The translations under genes were made by a program, and so were the position numbers. The notes beneath the pieces are model-generated. The model had not been told where the DNA came from, ran no database searches, and worked only from the letters and a program-made list of their open reading frames with translations. This document shows positions 8,305-18,044 of a DNA stretch of 64,000 nt, one piece after another; positions within the stretch are counted from its first letter, which is position 1; each line of letters starts with the position of its first letter. Source of the DNA: Candidatus Bathyarchaeota archaeon (GTDB taxonomy: Archaea > Thermoproteota > CALKCG01 > B24 > DRYS01); NCBI GenBank assembly GCA_018396535.1, contig JAGTQC010000005.1, positions 62,001-126,000 on the forward strand, given 5' to 3'.

Positions 8305-9021
8305 ATGTTTACACCACCTGGAGCCTATGATAGAGTCATAACGATATTCTCTCCTGAGGGTAGATTACTTCAGGTAGAGTATGCTGTCGAAGCTGTTAGG
8401 AGAGGTGCTACTATAGTAGGTATAGTATCTAGGGAAGGGGTAGTCTTAGGAGCTGAGGAGAAGGCTACATCTAAACTTCAGGATCCAAGGTTTTCATGGA
8501 AGATTTACCAGATAGATGACCATATAGGTGTCGCTATAGTAGGTTTAGGCGCGGATGCCCGTATACTTGTAGATCAGGCTAGGATATATGCTCAGACGCA
8601 TAGATTAACCTATGGTGAACCTATAGATGTAGAAGTTCTAGCTAGAAGGATAGCTGATATAAAGCAGGCTTACACGCAGTATTCTGGTGCTAGACCCTTC
8701 GGTGTCGCTATGGCCTTCGGAGGTGTAGATAGAGAGGGGCCGAGGCTATTCGTAACTCTACCAGGTGGAGACTACTGGGGTTACAAGGCTACATCGCTAG
8801 GTGCGAATAGCGAGCAAGCGTCAGAAGTATTGGAAGCTGAGTACAGGGATGATTTAGCATTAGATGAAGCTATACTACTATGCTTAAAAAGCTTCTCTAA
8901 AGCATTAGAGGGTAAGGTTGGCGGGCGTAATGTGAAGATAGCTGTAATACCTGTATCGACTAAGCAATTCAGAAGACTTACCGATGAAGAAGTCGATCTA
9001 TACGCAGCTAAACTCGGTTGA
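8305..9021 (+). CDS. psmA: 20S proteasome alpha subunit
   Basis: Forms the outer rings of the 20S proteasome and controls substrate gating. The 238-residue sequence starts with the N-terminal gate and helix (GAYDRVITIFSPEGRL, then QVEYAVEAV) typical of alpha subunits, including the YDR motif. It lacks a beta-type propeptide with catalytic threonine. It sits between the RNase P genes and SBDS, a classic archaeal cluster. No beta subunit is in the window. Confidence 0.96.
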   Translation: MFTPPGAYDRVITIFSPEGRLLQVEYAVEAVRRGATIVGIVSREGVVLGAEEKATSKLQDPRFSWKIYQIDDHIGVAIVGLGADARILVDQARIYAQTHRLTYGEPIDVEVLARRIADIKQAYTQYSGARPFGVAMAFGGVDREGPRLFVTLPGGDYWGYKATSLGANSEQASEVLEAEYRDDLALDEAILLCLKSFSKALEGKVGGRNVKIAVIPVSTKQFRRLTDEEVDLYAAKLG

Positions 9022-9049
9022 TACATATACACCTATCTTAAGGAAATTG

Positions 9050-9057
9050 TTTAAATT
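9050..9057 (+). promoter_or_regulatory. Probable TATA box for the SBDS-exosome operon
   Basis: TTTAAATT is centred about 36 bases before ATG 9090 but only about 9 bases before the alternative TTG 9063. The spacing favours the ATG as start and a near-leaderless transcript. Confidence 0.45.
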
Positions 9058-9089
9058 TTAGCTTGGATTATTCTACCGTAGATGAGGTT

Positions 9090-9779
9090 ATGAAGGGTAG
9101 TAGTACACTAGCTCGTATAAGGAAGGATGGGGAGCGGTATGAGATACTAGTTTATAGCGAAGCTGCCTTAAACTATAAGCTCGGTTTAGAGAAGGATATA
9201 ACTAAAGTCCTAGCTTCTACCGATGTATTCACAGATTTTAGACAAGGGTTAAGAGCTTCGGTGGATAAGCTTAGAAAAGCCTTCGGTACAGATGATGTAT
9301 ATAAGATAGCGGATTTGATAATCAGGTATGGTGATATCCAGATACCTGCTGAACTTAGAAGGAAGATGATCGAGGAGAAGCGTAGGCAGATAGTAGCATT
9401 CATAACAAGAAATTGTATCGATATACGGACTGGTTTACCGATACCAGCGCTTAGAGTTGAGCAGGCTATGGATGAAGTCGGCGTATCTATAGATCCGTTC
9501 GAAGATGCTGAGATCCAGGCTAGACGTGTTATAGAGGCTATTAAGAGTATAGTACCCTTAAAGATCGAGTCTATGCGTATCGCTGTTAAGATTCCATCTA
9601 GATATGTTGGCAAAGCATATAATCTAGTATTGGGTATAGGTAACGTTGAGAGAGAGGAGTGGCAGAAGGATGGATCCTGGGTAGGTATAGTTACTATCCC
9701 TGCAGGTCTACATGGCGAATTTATAGATAAGCTAGGTAAAGTTACAGAAGGTGAAGCTCAGGTTAAGATATTGAAGTGA
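9090..9779 (+). CDS. sdo1: Ribosome maturation factor SBDS/Sdo1
   Basis: SBDS homologue, involved in late 60S/50S subunit maturation. The N-terminal FYSH domain (RIRKDGERYEILVYSEAAL) is followed by the middle helical domain and a C-terminal ferredoxin-like domain containing WVGIVTIPAGLHGEF. The frame extends to TTG 9063, but ATG 9090 better fits the family N-terminus and the TATA box at 9050. It precedes rrp4 by ten bases in the conserved archaeal exosome superoperon. Confidence 0.92.
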   Translation: MKGSSTLARIRKDGERYEILVYSEAALNYKLGLEKDITKVLASTDVFTDFRQGLRASVDKLRKAFGTDDVYKIADLIIRYGDIQIPAELRRKMIEEKRRQIVAFITRNCIDIRTGLPIPALRVEQAMDEVGVSIDPFEDAEIQARRVIEAIKSIVPLKIESMRIAVKIPSRYVGKAYNLVLGIGNVEREEWQKDGSWVGIVTIPAGLHGEFIDKLGKVTEGEAQVKILK

Positions 9780-9789
9780 GGGTAGAGTT

Positions 9790-10488
9790 ATGTCTACGAT
9801 AGAGGAGAGAAGATTAGTTCTACCTGGAGATCTAGTAGTAGAGGGTGAAGGATACGAGCTTGGAGCTAACGTCTACAGGGATGGTGTGAAGATATATTCT
9901 CAAGTAATCGGGCTTGCGAGTATAGTAGATAACAAGGTTTCTGTAACAGCTCTCAAAGGCGTATACATACCTAAACGTGGAGATATAGTAGTAGGTATAG
10001 TTAGAGAAGTAGGTATAACTAGATGGCTTATAGATATAAACTCCCCGTATCAGGGTGTACTCCCAGCTGTAGATGTTATCGGAAGGAAATTCTCTACTGA
10101 TAAAATCGATCTTAAGGACTACTTGAAGGTAGGGGATGTTATAGTTGCTCGAGTCGTTAGTTTCGATAGGACAACGGATGCTATACTAACTGTAGATGGG
10201 AAGGGGTTGGGTAGAGTAGATAATGGTAGACTCGAGTATATAACACCTACTAAGATACCTAGATTGATAGGGAAGAAGGGTTCTATGATAAATCTTATCA
10301 AGAAGGAGAGTGGATGTAATATAACGATAGGTAAGAATGGAGTGATACTTATAGAAGGTCCAAGTAGGGAGTTGGAGGAGTTGGTAGCAGAACTTGTAAA
10401 GAAGATAGATAGAGAAGCACACGTACCTGGTTTAACGGATAGGGTAGCTGAGATCCTTAGATCCTCTATGAAGGGTGGGCAGGTATGA
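9790..10488 (+). CDS. rrp4: Exosome RNA-binding subunit Rrp4
   Basis: Cap protein of the archaeal exosome that recruits RNA to the Rrp41/Rrp42 ring. The 232 residues contain an N-terminal domain beginning [14 protein letters not shown], an S1 domain at about 55-140 ([16 protein letters not shown]) and a KH domain at about 155-220 with LIGKKGSMI. It starts at ATG following a GAGGGTAG site and overlaps rrp41 by four bases. Confidence 0.95.
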   Translation: MSTIEERRLVLPGDLVVEGEGYELGANVYRDGVKIYSQVIGLASIVDNKVSVTALKGVYIPKRGDIVVGIVREVGITRWLIDINSPYQGVLPAVDVIGRKFSTDKIDLKDYLKVGDVIVARVVSFDRTTDAILTVDGKGLGRVDNGRLEYITPTKIPRLIGKKGSMINLIKKESGCNITIGKNGVILIEGPSRELEELVAELVKKIDREAHVPGLTDRVAEILRSSMKGGQV

Positions 10489-11201
10489 GCGAGTTCACTA
10501 GGAGAGATGGAAGGAAGCCTGATGAGTTAAGGCCTATAAAGATGAAGGTTGGCGTACTAGATAAAGCTGATGGATCGGCTTACGTAGAGCAGGGGGGTAC
10601 TAAAGTCCTCGTAGCTGTGTATGGGCCGAGGGAGGTTCATCCTAGACATCTAGGTCTACCAGAATCAGCTATAGTTAGATGTAGATACCATATGGCTCCA
10701 TTCTCTACTAAAGAACGGAAGAGCCCTACACCTACAAGGAGGGAGATAGAGCTATCCAAGGTTATAAAGGAAGCTTTAGCAAGTACTATAATGCTAGATC
10801 TATACCCTAGAACAACTATAGATATATTCGTGGAAGTACTGCAGGCAGATGGTGGAACGAGGTGTGCAGGTATAACCGCAGCCTCGCTCGCCCTAGCGCA
10901 TGCAGGTATACCTATGATCGATCTAGTATCAGCTTGCGCTGTAGGTAAATGGAACGGTAGGATTATAGTAGATCTAACAGGTGAGGAGGATGAGGAGTGT
11001 GAAGCAGATATGCCTGTAGCTTTAATGCCGAGTTTAGAAAGGGTGACGCTAATACAGTTAAACGGTAGGTTAACTCCAGATGAGTTTTTAGAAGCCTTCA
11101 ACCTCGCGGTGAAAGCTTGCAAGTATATAGGTGAGCTTCAGAAAGCTACTCTTAGAAGCTATTATGAGAAGATAAAGGAGGAGGTTCTATATGAGCAGTA
11201 G
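10485..11201 (+). CDS. rrp41: Exosome catalytic subunit Rrp41
   Basis: Catalytic RNase PH-type subunit that phosphorolytically degrades RNA from the 3' end and can add tails. The 238 residues begin [14 protein letters not shown] and include [19 protein letters not shown] and [16 protein letters not shown], with the phosphate-site GTR and active-site aspartates in [14 protein letters not shown]. It overlaps rrp4 and rrp42, indicating coupled translation of ring subunits. Confidence 0.95.
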   Translation: MSEFTRRDGRKPDELRPIKMKVGVLDKADGSAYVEQGGTKVLVAVYGPREVHPRHLGLPESAIVRCRYHMAPFSTKERKSPTPTRREIELSKVIKEALASTIMLDLYPRTTIDIFVEVLQADGGTRCAGITAASLALAHAGIPMIDLVSACAVGKWNGRIIVDLTGEEDEECEADMPVALMPSLERVTLIQLNGRLTPDEFLEAFNLAVKACKYIGELQKATLRSYYEKIKEEVLYEQ

Positions 11202-12003
11202 ACTAGTAATACCGGAGCTTACGAAGAGGAGGATTAGGGAGCTTGCTAGTCAACGTAGGAGGATCGATAAGAGAGGGTTAGCAGAGTTTAGAACAGTATT
11301 CATAGAGAGGGGTATTATACCACAAGCTGATGGCTCCGCTCTCGTCCATATAGGTAATACGAAGGCTATAGCAGGTATTAAGATAGATCTAGGTCAGCCA
11401 TACCCGGATATGCCTAACGCAGGTGTCCTAGCTGTTAACGTAGAATTGATGCCCCTAGCCTCACCTACATTCGAACCAGGACCACCTGATGAGAGGGCTG
11501 TAGAGGTAGCGCGTATAGTAGATAGAGCTATACGGGAGGGTAGGATGATAGATCTAGAAGAGCTTGTTATAACACCTGGTAGGGAAGTCTATGTTATCTT
11601 CGTAGATACCTATCTCGTAGATCATGATGGTAATATGATAGATGCATGTGTACTCGCAAGCGTAGCTGCACTCCTAGATGCTACTATGAGGAAGGCGATA
11701 GTATCAGAGGGTAGAGCTAGATTGATAGATGAGAGATCCCCCCTACCTATAAGACACTATCCCTTAACCGCTACTATATGTAGGATAGGTGAGACGCTTA
11801 TAGTAGATCCGATACTAGAGGAGGAGGAGACTGCTGAAGCTAGGATTACCATAGGCTTCGATGAGGAGGATAGGATATGTATGATACAGCATAGTATAGG
11901 TATGCTTAGGTATAGCGAGCTATACCAAGCGATAAATATATCTAGGGAGGCTGTATCCCGTTTAAGGAAGGAGCTCTGTAAGGTGTTCCCGAATGCCGGG
12001 TAG
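11191..12003 (+). CDS. rrp42: Exosome structural subunit Rrp42
   Basis: Non-catalytic RNase PH-fold partner of Rrp41 in the hexameric ring. The 270 residues start with the family's [13 protein letters not shown] stretch and include [17 protein letters not shown] and [17 protein letters not shown]. It overlaps rrp41 by 11 bases and the downstream L37Ae gene by 11 bases, consistent with one tightly packed transcript. Confidence 0.95.
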   Translation: MSSRLVIPELTKRRIRELASQRRRIDKRGLAEFRTVFIERGIIPQADGSALVHIGNTKAIAGIKIDLGQPYPDMPNAGVLAVNVELMPLASPTFEPGPPDERAVEVARIVDRAIREGRMIDLEELVITPGREVYVIFVDTYLVDHDGNMIDACVLASVAALLDATMRKAIVSEGRARLIDERSPLPIRHYPLTATICRIGETLIVDPILEEEETAEARITIGFDEEDRICMIQHSIGMLRYSELYQAINISREAVSRLRKELCKVFPNAG

Positions 12004-12217
12004 AAGGCAGAAGACTCTCGGATGGCTTAAAGCTAGGTATGGAGCTACTGTTAGAGCTAGGTATACTACAGTATGGGTTCAAGCTCATAGCAGGTATAGG
12101 TGTCCGAGATGTATGTTTATAGGTTTAGAAAGGGTTTCGGTAGGTATATGGCGTTGTAGGAAGTGTGGTTTAACTATAGCTGGAGGAGCATACCAGCCTA
12201 CTACTAAGATAAAGTAG
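11993..12217 (+). CDS. rpl37ae: 50S ribosomal protein L37Ae
   Basis: 74-residue zinc-ribbon ribosomal protein. The zinc pairs are CPRC and CRKC, with the conserved end GGAYQPTT. The ATG lies inside the end of rrp42. The order Rrp42-L37Ae-Pcc1 is typical of crenarchaea. Confidence 0.95.
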   Translation: MPGRRQKTLGWLKARYGATVRARYTTVWVQAHSRYRCPRCMFIGLERVSVGIWRCRKCGLTIAGGAYQPTTKIK

Positions 12218-12225
12218 TCTAATCT

Positions 12226-12489
12226 ATGATCGGGGAAGCCTACTCTGTGATAAAGGTGGATCTAGGTAGGGTAGAGGTTAATAGGATAGTATACGAGGTT
12301 TTGAAACCTGAAGCTAGGAGTCTACCATCTAGAAGGGTGGAGGGTATTGTAGGATTGGATGAGAATGGTGTGGTAGTATTAGAGATTAGAGCATCGGATA
12401 CTATAGCTTTAAGAGCTGCTGTGAATAGCTATATGCGTCTATTAAAAGCTGTGAAATCAGCTCTAGATGTAGTATATATCTATCCATGA
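12226..12489 (+). CDS. pcc1: KEOPS complex subunit Pcc1
   Basis: 87-residue dimerisation subunit of KEOPS, which makes the t6A modification at tRNA position 37 for ANN-decoding tRNAs. The CTAG/Pcc1 fold is visible from YEVLKPEARSLPS and the helix ASDTIALRAAVNSYMRLL. It follows L37Ae by eight bases. The gene lies 43 bases before tRNA-Thr(UGU), whose class is a t6A substrate, though adjacency alone does not prove a functional link. Confidence 0.85.
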   Translation: MIGEAYSVIKVDLGRVEVNRIVYEVLKPEARSLPSRRVEGIVGLDENGVVVLEIRASDTIALRAAVNSYMRLLKAVKSALDVVYIYP

Positions 12490-12492
12490 TAA

Positions 12493-12502
12493 GTTTTTAA
12501 AC
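12493..12502 (+). promoter_or_regulatory. Probable TATA box for tRNA-Thr(UGU)
   Basis: GTTTTTAAAC lies 31-40 bases before the first tRNA base, suitable spacing for an archaeal TATA element with a short pre-tRNA leader. Confidence 0.5.
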
Positions 12503-12532
12503 ATCCCGCTACTCGTAGTAGATTTAGAAGAT

Positions 12533-12606
12533 GCCTCGGTAGCTCAGCCTGGTAGAGCAGCAGCCTTGTAAGCTGCGGGTCGCGGGTTCGAATCCCGCCC
12601 GAGGCT
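12533..12606 (+). tRNA. tRNA-Thr (anticodon UGU)
   Basis: Full cloverleaf read by hand: acceptor GCCTCGG/CCGAGGC, D stem GCTC/GAGC, anticodon stem GCAGC/GCTGC with loop CTTGTAA (anticodon TGT at 12567-12569), variable loop GGGTC, T arm GCGGG-TTCGAAT-CCCGC and discriminator T. No intron is present and CCA is not encoded (CTC follows). It is identical, base for base except position 34, to the minus-strand tRNA at 55957-56030. Confidence 0.97.
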
Positions 12607-12746
12607 CTCCCCCCTCCTATTTTCTCCATGATTTCCGTTATGGTTTTTATCCATATGCTATCCGTAGATCTGTAGGTTTCCCCATCTGGTTTCCAGGTTT
12701 ACTCTACCACTGGGAAAGTTTATCTAGTATTGTATTAATCTAGTTT

Positions 12747-15053
12747 ATGATGGTTCTCTCCATGAGGGTGTATGGTGTAGGTTATGGTAGGGTTTTAGCA
12801 TTCGTATTATCTATGGTTATCGTAGCTTCGCTACTGGTAGCGTTATACTTCACCTACTATATGTTTATGGAGAGGTGTGGGAGATGTTTTATAGGTTTAG
12901 TAAGGATCGAGGGTGCGATAATTTATGATGAGGATGCCTACAGGTATCTAAGACTCATAGAGTCTGCGGCTGTGAATTCTAGTATAAAGGCTTTAGTAGT
13001 GTACGTCAACTCTCCAGGTGGATACGCTGATCTAGTAGAAGCTATACATCTAGAGTTATCGAGTCTAGGAAGGGTTAAACCAGTAGTATGCGTAGCTCAG
13101 CTAGCTTTATCAGGAGGATACTATATAGCGGTAGCTGCAGAACATATATACGTATACCCTACATCATATGTAGGTAGTATAGGTGTTATAGGTATCGGGC
13201 CATCTATACTAGTACCATCTGAGAGGGTTATGGAAACCGGGCCGTACAAGATTGTAGGATTCTCTAGACTACTATTCCCATACAATATAACAGAAGCTTT
13301 AGATAACTTCCTAGATGCAGTAGAATCCGGGAGGAGGGGGAGGCTAAGATTAAGCCGTGACGAGCTTAGTAGAGGATTAATATACATCGGTAGCGAAGCT
13401 GTGAAGCTAGGATTAGCTGATGAACTCGGCTCGATAAGAGATGCGTTAAACCTAGCTTCGAAGAAAGCTGGTATAGAAGAATACGAAGTCGTAGATCTAA
13501 ACACCGGTAAACCCTACACAGAGTATACAAGCTCTAGAGAATTATACGAATATTTATGGAAGGATATATCGCTAGAAGCATTATCGAAAACCCATCCACC
13601 ACCAGCACTATACTACATATACCTACCCCCACAGCTATACCTAGAGCTAGCCTCCCAATACCATACAATAGTATACAACACCACATACTCTAACGGTAGA
13701 GTCCTAGTAGATCTAAGCCACGGGAATACAGTATCATGGATAGATCTAGATGTACTATCCGGTAAGCTCGTAGAGAACGGTGCATCCATAGCGTTCACGA
13801 GAAGCTGGATGGATATAGAGGATAAACTACTCAATTCATCAGCTCTGATAATAGCTACACCAACAGTAGCCTACACCGATAGAGAAGCTAAACTAGTAGA
13901 GGAGTATGTAGAGAAGGGTGGTATACTACTACTATTCTTCGATCCATCAGTCGAGTATGTATCCATACCAAACCTCGCATACCCTATCAACACTATAGCA
14001 TCCAGGTTCAACATATACTTCGCAGGCGGATACCTATACAACAATCTGGAAAACTTCGGATTCTACAGAAACATATACGCATACATAGCTAAAGAAGCTA
14101 TCGATAACCCAATAGTATTAAACGTAACTAGGATAGCGTTATTCACAGCTACACACATATACTCATCAAGCCCAGCTCTAGCATATACATCGAACAACAC
14201 ATACTCATCGACAGCGGAGAAGCCTGGAAGATACACCGTAGCAGTATACGGTAGGAGAGGTTCAGGGCTAGTCGTAGCCTTCAGCGATCTATCATTCCTA
14301 CAAGAACCATACTGCTACGTAGCCGATAATCTTAAACTCGTAGAGAATATAGCATCCATCATAGCTCAGAATACACCCCCAGCTCGAAGAGTAGAGAAGC
14401 CGCCAACCATACCCGAGATACCTGAAACTAGAGAGATAAGCGAGCCTAAGATACCGGTAGGTTTAGAGAAGGAGTATCTATGCATAGAGGATGGAGAGGA
14501 GTACAGGATAATATGGGTTAAAGTAGGTGATAGAGAAATCCTAGTAGTATACCCGCAGACAACCATACACTACTACTACGATGAGGAAGGCTCCCTTACA
14601 AGCTGGACTACAGATAACATTACATGCATATACCTAGAACCCATACCTAAACCACCCTACCCGCTAGTCGCTGGTAAAGAATGGGGTTGGCGTTCAAGAT
14701 ATAGCCTATCGATCAGCAGCCTAGAATATCTAGGCTCGATAGAAGGCTACTTTAAAGTCGAGGATGTAGAGGAGATAGAGATAGCTGGTAGAGTATACCT
14801 AGCAGCTAGGGTTGCATTCGAGATAAACGATACACTATACATGGATGGCGCATCATCTAGAAGCATATCTAGAGGATTCCAGTGGATATGCAGCGAGATC
14901 GGGCATATAAGAGAGGAAACCACCACATACTACTACATAGATAGCATACTACAGACGATAGTTAAGAGGATACTAGTACTGGAGGAGGTTAGGTATAGGA
15001 GCAAGTCTATATATAGCTGGAATACGATACACATACAACAGGTAGTATACTAG
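12747..15053 (+). CDS. SppA-like S49 signal peptide peptidase fused to a DUF4350-like domain
   Basis: 768-residue membrane protein. One N-terminal transmembrane helix (about residues 16-40) is followed by an S49 peptidase domain with likely nucleophile Ser122 in LALSGGYYIAVAA and likely general-base Lys168 in GPYKIVGFS. This is the Ser-Lys dyad arrangement of short SppA enzymes. Residues about 280-530 resemble DUF4350, a glutamine-amidotransferase-like fold (GRVLVDLSHGNTVSW; VEEYVEKGGILLLFF). The last 200 residues are an unrecognised beta-rich region, probably extracellular. It may clear signal peptides or membrane fragments. It is followed after two bases by a CPBP protease. Confidence 0.75.
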   Translation: MMVLSMRVYGVGYGRVLAFVLSMVIVASLLVALYFTYYMFMERCGRCFIGLVRIEGAIIYDEDAYRYLRLIESAAVNSSIKALVVYVNSPGGYADLVEAIHLELSSLGRVKPVVCVAQLALSGGYYIAVAAEHIYVYPTSYVGSIGVIGIGPSILVPSERVMETGPYKIVGFSRLLFPYNITEALDNFLDAVESGRRGRLRLSRDELSRGLIYIGSEAVKLGLADELGSIRDALNLASKKAGIEEYEVVDLNTGKPYTEYTSSRELYEYLWKDISLEALSKTHPPPALYYIYLPPQLYLELASQYHTIVYNTTYSNGRVLVDLSHGNTVSWIDLDVLSGKLVENGASIAFTRSWMDIEDKLLNSSALIIATPTVAYTDREAKLVEEYVEKGGILLLFFDPSVEYVSIPNLAYPINTIASRFNIYFAGGYLYNNLENFGFYRNIYAYIAKEAIDNPIVLNVTRIALFTATHIYSSSPALAYTSNNTYSSTAEKPGRYTVAVYGRRGSGLVVAFSDLSFLQEPYCYVADNLKLVENIASIIAQNTPPARRVEKPPTIPEIPETREISEPKIPVGLEKEYLCIEDGEEYRIIWVKVGDREILVVYPQTTIHYYYDEEGSLTSWTTDNITCIYLEPIPKPPYPLVAGKEWGWRSRYSLSISSLEYLGSIEGYFKVEDVEEIEIAGRVYLAARVAFEINDTLYMDGASSRSISRGFQWICSEIGHIREETTTYYYIDSILQTIVKRILVLEEVRYRSKSIYSWNTIHIQQVVY

Positions 15054-15055
15054 GT

Positions 15056-15853
15056 ATGGCTAGTAGAGATGGTAGAGGTGTAGAGTGTAGTAGATGCGGC
15101 TCATCCATAGATATACCTGAAGCCATCTTCTGTCCTAAATGCGGGGCGCCGCTGCGAAGAAGTATAAGCGATGTAGCGTGGAGTATAACAGATGTATTCA
15201 AAGTCCTCCTACTATCCTTCCTCATATTCATACCATCAGTCATAGCGATAGGCTTCATAACATACATAGTATCCGGGGTAGACCCATTCAGCTCCTTCCT
15301 CACATCCTTCACCCTACTATCCCTATTCCACGTAATCCTACTATCGTTCACGCTTATCTACATAAAGAGGAGGGGTGGAAGCTTCAAATCCCTAGGATTA
15401 AGAAGTATCAGTAGAAGGATTATACTATTAGGCATAGCTTCAGGTTTAACGATAGTCGTAGCTAACATATCGGTAACCATGCTGCTCCAACCGACGATAG
15501 GAGCTAGCCCAATACAGGAGGAGATATATAGGCTAATATCCAAGCCTGGTATGCAGATAGCTATAGCTGTATTCTCAGTCTTGTTAGCGCCATTCGTCGA
15601 GGAGGTATACTTCAGAGGATTCAGCTACCAAGCCTTCAAGAAATCCTGGGGTGTAAAGGCAGCTATACCGTTATGCTCGATATTCTTCTCTATACTACAT
15701 ATGGATCCATGGAGCATACCCAACACATTCATAGCAGGACTGATACTAACCCTAGTATACGAGAAAACAGGAAACCTAAACGCTACGATAATAGCTCACA
15801 GCATAAACAACCTATCAGCTATACTCATCTACCTACTATCCTATACGCCTTAA
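15056..15853 (+). CDS. Zinc-ribbon CPBP-family intramembrane metalloprotease
   Basis: 265 residues. The N-terminal zinc ribbon has CSRC and CPKC. It is followed by about six to eight hydrophobic helices with the CPBP/CAAX-protease motifs: EEVYFRG (Glu-Glu and Arg), HMD and the later AHSINN histidine. Relatives include Rce1-type prenyl proteases and bacteriocin-immunity proteins; the archaeal substrate is unknown. It starts two bases after the SppA-like gene, so the two membrane proteases are probably one operon. It overlaps the convergent oxidoreductase gene by 18 bases. Confidence 0.78.
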   Translation: MASRDGRGVECSRCGSSIDIPEAIFCPKCGAPLRRSISDVAWSITDVFKVLLLSFLIFIPSVIAIGFITYIVSGVDPFSSFLTSFTLLSLFHVILLSFTLIYIKRRGGSFKSLGLRSISRRIILLGIASGLTIVVANISVTMLLQPTIGASPIQEEIYRLISKPGMQIAIAVFSVLLAPFVEEVYFRGFSYQAFKKSWGVKAAIPLCSIFFSILHMDPWSIPNTFIAGLILTLVYEKTGNLNATIIAHSINNLSAILIYLLSYTP

Positions 15854-17020
15854 CGTTATAGCGTTATAAAGGCATATAGAGGAACATAAACCACAGCCTA
15901 CACATACTCTATGATCCACAACCGGCCTACCATCCGCTACCCTTATAGCTTCATAGAAGCATGAACGTAGACAACGCATACATCTAACACACCTACCATA
16001 ATCTATATCCGATTTATACACGGATACCCTATCAAGCTTCTCGAAATCTAAGACGTTAGGTAGAGCTACCCCGATTACATCACCCACACTAGAGAATCCT
16101 CTACTCGCAAGCCATCTATCAAGCTCACTCAGGATACGTGTTATAAACTGGAATCCGTGCATTATGATCGCTGTACAGATCTGTACAGATCTACATCCAA
16201 GCATTAGGAATCGGAGTACATCCTCATACCCAGATACACCTCCAGAACCTACTACACATGCTCTAACACCAGACTTAACTATCTTGTAAACCCAGCTACA
16301 GCTTATCGGCACCATCCATGGACCGCCATATCCACCTAAACCACCCCATACAACAGGCTTCATAGAATCCACATCGATCACTAACCCTTGGAAGCGAGCC
16401 GTAGCTACAACTAGATCCACCCCAGCTCTATCAGCAGCTAAAGCTATAGCTAGAGGATCCGCACCATGCGGTGTAAGCTTAACAGCTACAGGTATATCCA
16501 CAACCCTCTTAACCGCTGCTACAATCCTCTCGACGATACTAGGATCCGCCCCAGCAGTCTTACCCATAAGCACACCCTCCCCAGCTTCGACATGAGGGCA
16601 GGATAGATTAAGCTCAACCATAGAGACGCCAGCCTCCCTAACCATAGATGAAAGCTTAACCCATTCATCGATACTCCTACCAGCTATGCTAGCAACTACT
16701 ACAGCACCATACCTTCTAGCATAATCCACAGCTATACCAAGATCCTCGATAGCCTCCTCTGGAGATAGCTCAGACATAAGCTCTACAGAGTAGAGAGAGT
16801 AGAATCCTGAATCCACAGATTCAGGATGCATCACATAGAATCTAGGCCTAGGCTGAAGTCTATGCATCTCAGCGAAGGTTATAGTCTTCGAAACAACAGC
16901 TGCAGCTCCATACTCCATACATCTAATCATAGCCCTAGAATCTATGGTAGGCGTACCAGCAGCCACCATCAACGGATTCTTAAACCTTACACCAGCTACC
17001 TCTACAGATAGATCTGGCAT
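15836..17020 (-). CDS. Dihydroorotate/dihydropyrimidine dehydrogenase-like flavoprotein with 4Fe-4S domain (PreA-like)
   Basis: 394 residues. An FMN-binding TIM barrel of the DHOD/PreA class begins EVAGVRFKNPLMVAAGTP and contains NLSCPH (catalytic-loop region) and VGSGGVSGYEDVLRFLM. The C-terminal 50 residues are a ferredoxin domain with two cysteine clusters (CVRCMRC and CVGCGLC). This architecture fits a ferredoxin-linked oxidoreductase of the PreA family. Lying last in an operon with NagA-like and DapA-like genes, it may act in catabolism rather than pyrimidine synthesis. The substrate is not known. Confidence 0.75.
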   Translation of the reverse strand: MPDLSVEVAGVRFKNPLMVAAGTPTIDSRAMIRCMEYGAAAVVSKTITFAEMHRLQPRPRFYVMHPESVDSGFYSLYSVELMSELSPEEAIEDLGIAVDYARRYGAVVVASIAGRSIDEWVKLSSMVREAGVSMVELNLSCPHVEAGEGVLMGKTAGADPSIVERIVAAVKRVVDIPVAVKLTPHGADPLAIALAADRAGVDLVVATARFQGLVIDVDSMKPVVWGGLGGYGGPWMVPISCSWVYKIVKSGVRACVVGSGGVSGYEDVLRFLMLGCRSVQICTAIIMHGFQFITRILSELDRWLASRGFSSVGDVIGVALPNVLDFEKLDRVSVYKSDIDYGRCVRCMRCLRSCFYEAIRVADGRPVVDHRVCVGCGLCSSICLYNAITLRRIG

Positions 17021-17057
17021 AAATCACCACCCCGAATCTATACATAAGGAGAGTAGG

Positions 17058-17975
17058 CTAGAGTATGCCAGCACTCCTAAGCGCTCTACGTATAACCTCC
17101 CTCTCACCCTCAGATACAGGCTTCAAAGGCGGCCTCACATATGTATACCTTATAACACCGAGCATAGCTAAAGCCTCCTTAAGCCTAGCCCTATACGCTC
17201 TAACAGGAGGCGCGAATATAACATCAGCTAAAGGTTGAAGCCTAGAAGCTATCTCCATAGCCTCCCCATACCTACCCTTCCTCGTAAGCTCATACATCTC
17301 TACAAGTAGATCTGTACCTATAGTACCGAATCCTATAAGCGCCCCATCAGCACCGAGAACTAGAGATTCGTATATGAAGTTATCGTTACCGGTTAAAACA
17401 GATACCCTAGGATTAAACTTCTTAACAACTCTAAGAGTCTCTAGAAACTTCCTAGCATCGAAGGAAGCCTCCTTTATAGCTACCACACCATCGAGCGATG
17501 TCACAAGCCGTAGAGTCTCCTGATCGAATACTACACCACCAAGATCCGGTTGTAGTTGAAACACAACCAGCGGTATACGAGAACCATCATACACAGACTT
17601 ATAGTATTCATATACAACCTCTGAAGCATAACCCCCAGCGAATATAGATGATGGAAATACCAGTAGAGCATCAGCACCAGCATCCCTAGATTCACACGCC
17701 CACCTAACTACTTGAGGTATATAGCCAGGCTGAAGCCCAGCTACTATCGGAATCCTACCCCCGACAACATCTCTGACTATCTCTATAACCTTCAACCTCT
17801 CCTCAGGTAGTAGATGGAAACCCTCACCCGTATCCACGTTTACAGCTAACCCACCTATCCTAAAACCCGAAATCCATTTCACATAGTTTCTCAGAGAATC
17901 CTCATCTATACTATAATCCTCTAGCATAGGGCATACGATAGCAGGTATTATACCCTCCAATCTAACTATGCTCAT
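17058..17975 (-). CDS. DapA-family (dihydrodipicolinate synthase/KDG aldolase-like) TIM-barrel lyase
   Basis: About 305 residues of the N-acetylneuraminate lyase/DHDPS superfamily. The Schiff-base lysine is in VVAIKEASF, and the GxxGE motif appears as DTGEGFHL. The usual catalytic tyrosine of the PPYY-type motif is not seen: the matching strand reads VFPSSIF. That argues against a standard DHDPS. The frame extends upstream to 18032, but the conserved N-terminus starts at ATG 17975 (or 17981), with an AT-rich promoter-like stretch just before. It probably cleaves or forms a 2-keto acid in a sugar-acid pathway. Confidence 0.72.
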   Translation of the reverse strand: MSIVRLEGIIPAIVCPMLEDYSIDEDSLRNYVKWISGFRIGGLAVNVDTGEGFHLLPEERLKVIEIVRDVVGGRIPIVAGLQPGYIPQVVRWACESRDAGADALLVFPSSIFAGGYASEVVYEYYKSVYDGSRIPLVVFQLQPDLGGVVFDQETLRLVTSLDGVVAIKEASFDARKFLETLRVVKKFNPRVSVLTGNDNFIYESLVLGADGALIGFGTIGTDLLVEMYELTRKGRYGEAMEIASRLQPLADVIFAPPVRAYRARLKEALAMLGVIRYTYVRPPLKPVSEGEREVIRRALRSAGIL

Positions 17976-18044
17976 ACCCATGCATCTAGAAACTAATACC
18001 CAGTTAATTAATATTACCCCTATCCTCTCCATAAAATGAGTACC

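Noticed and set aside
16174..16196. Tandem repeat of a ten-base unit inside the PreA-like gene
   Set aside because: It encodes an ordinary stretch (VQICTA) of the protein and has only two copies. No sign of an unstable repeat.
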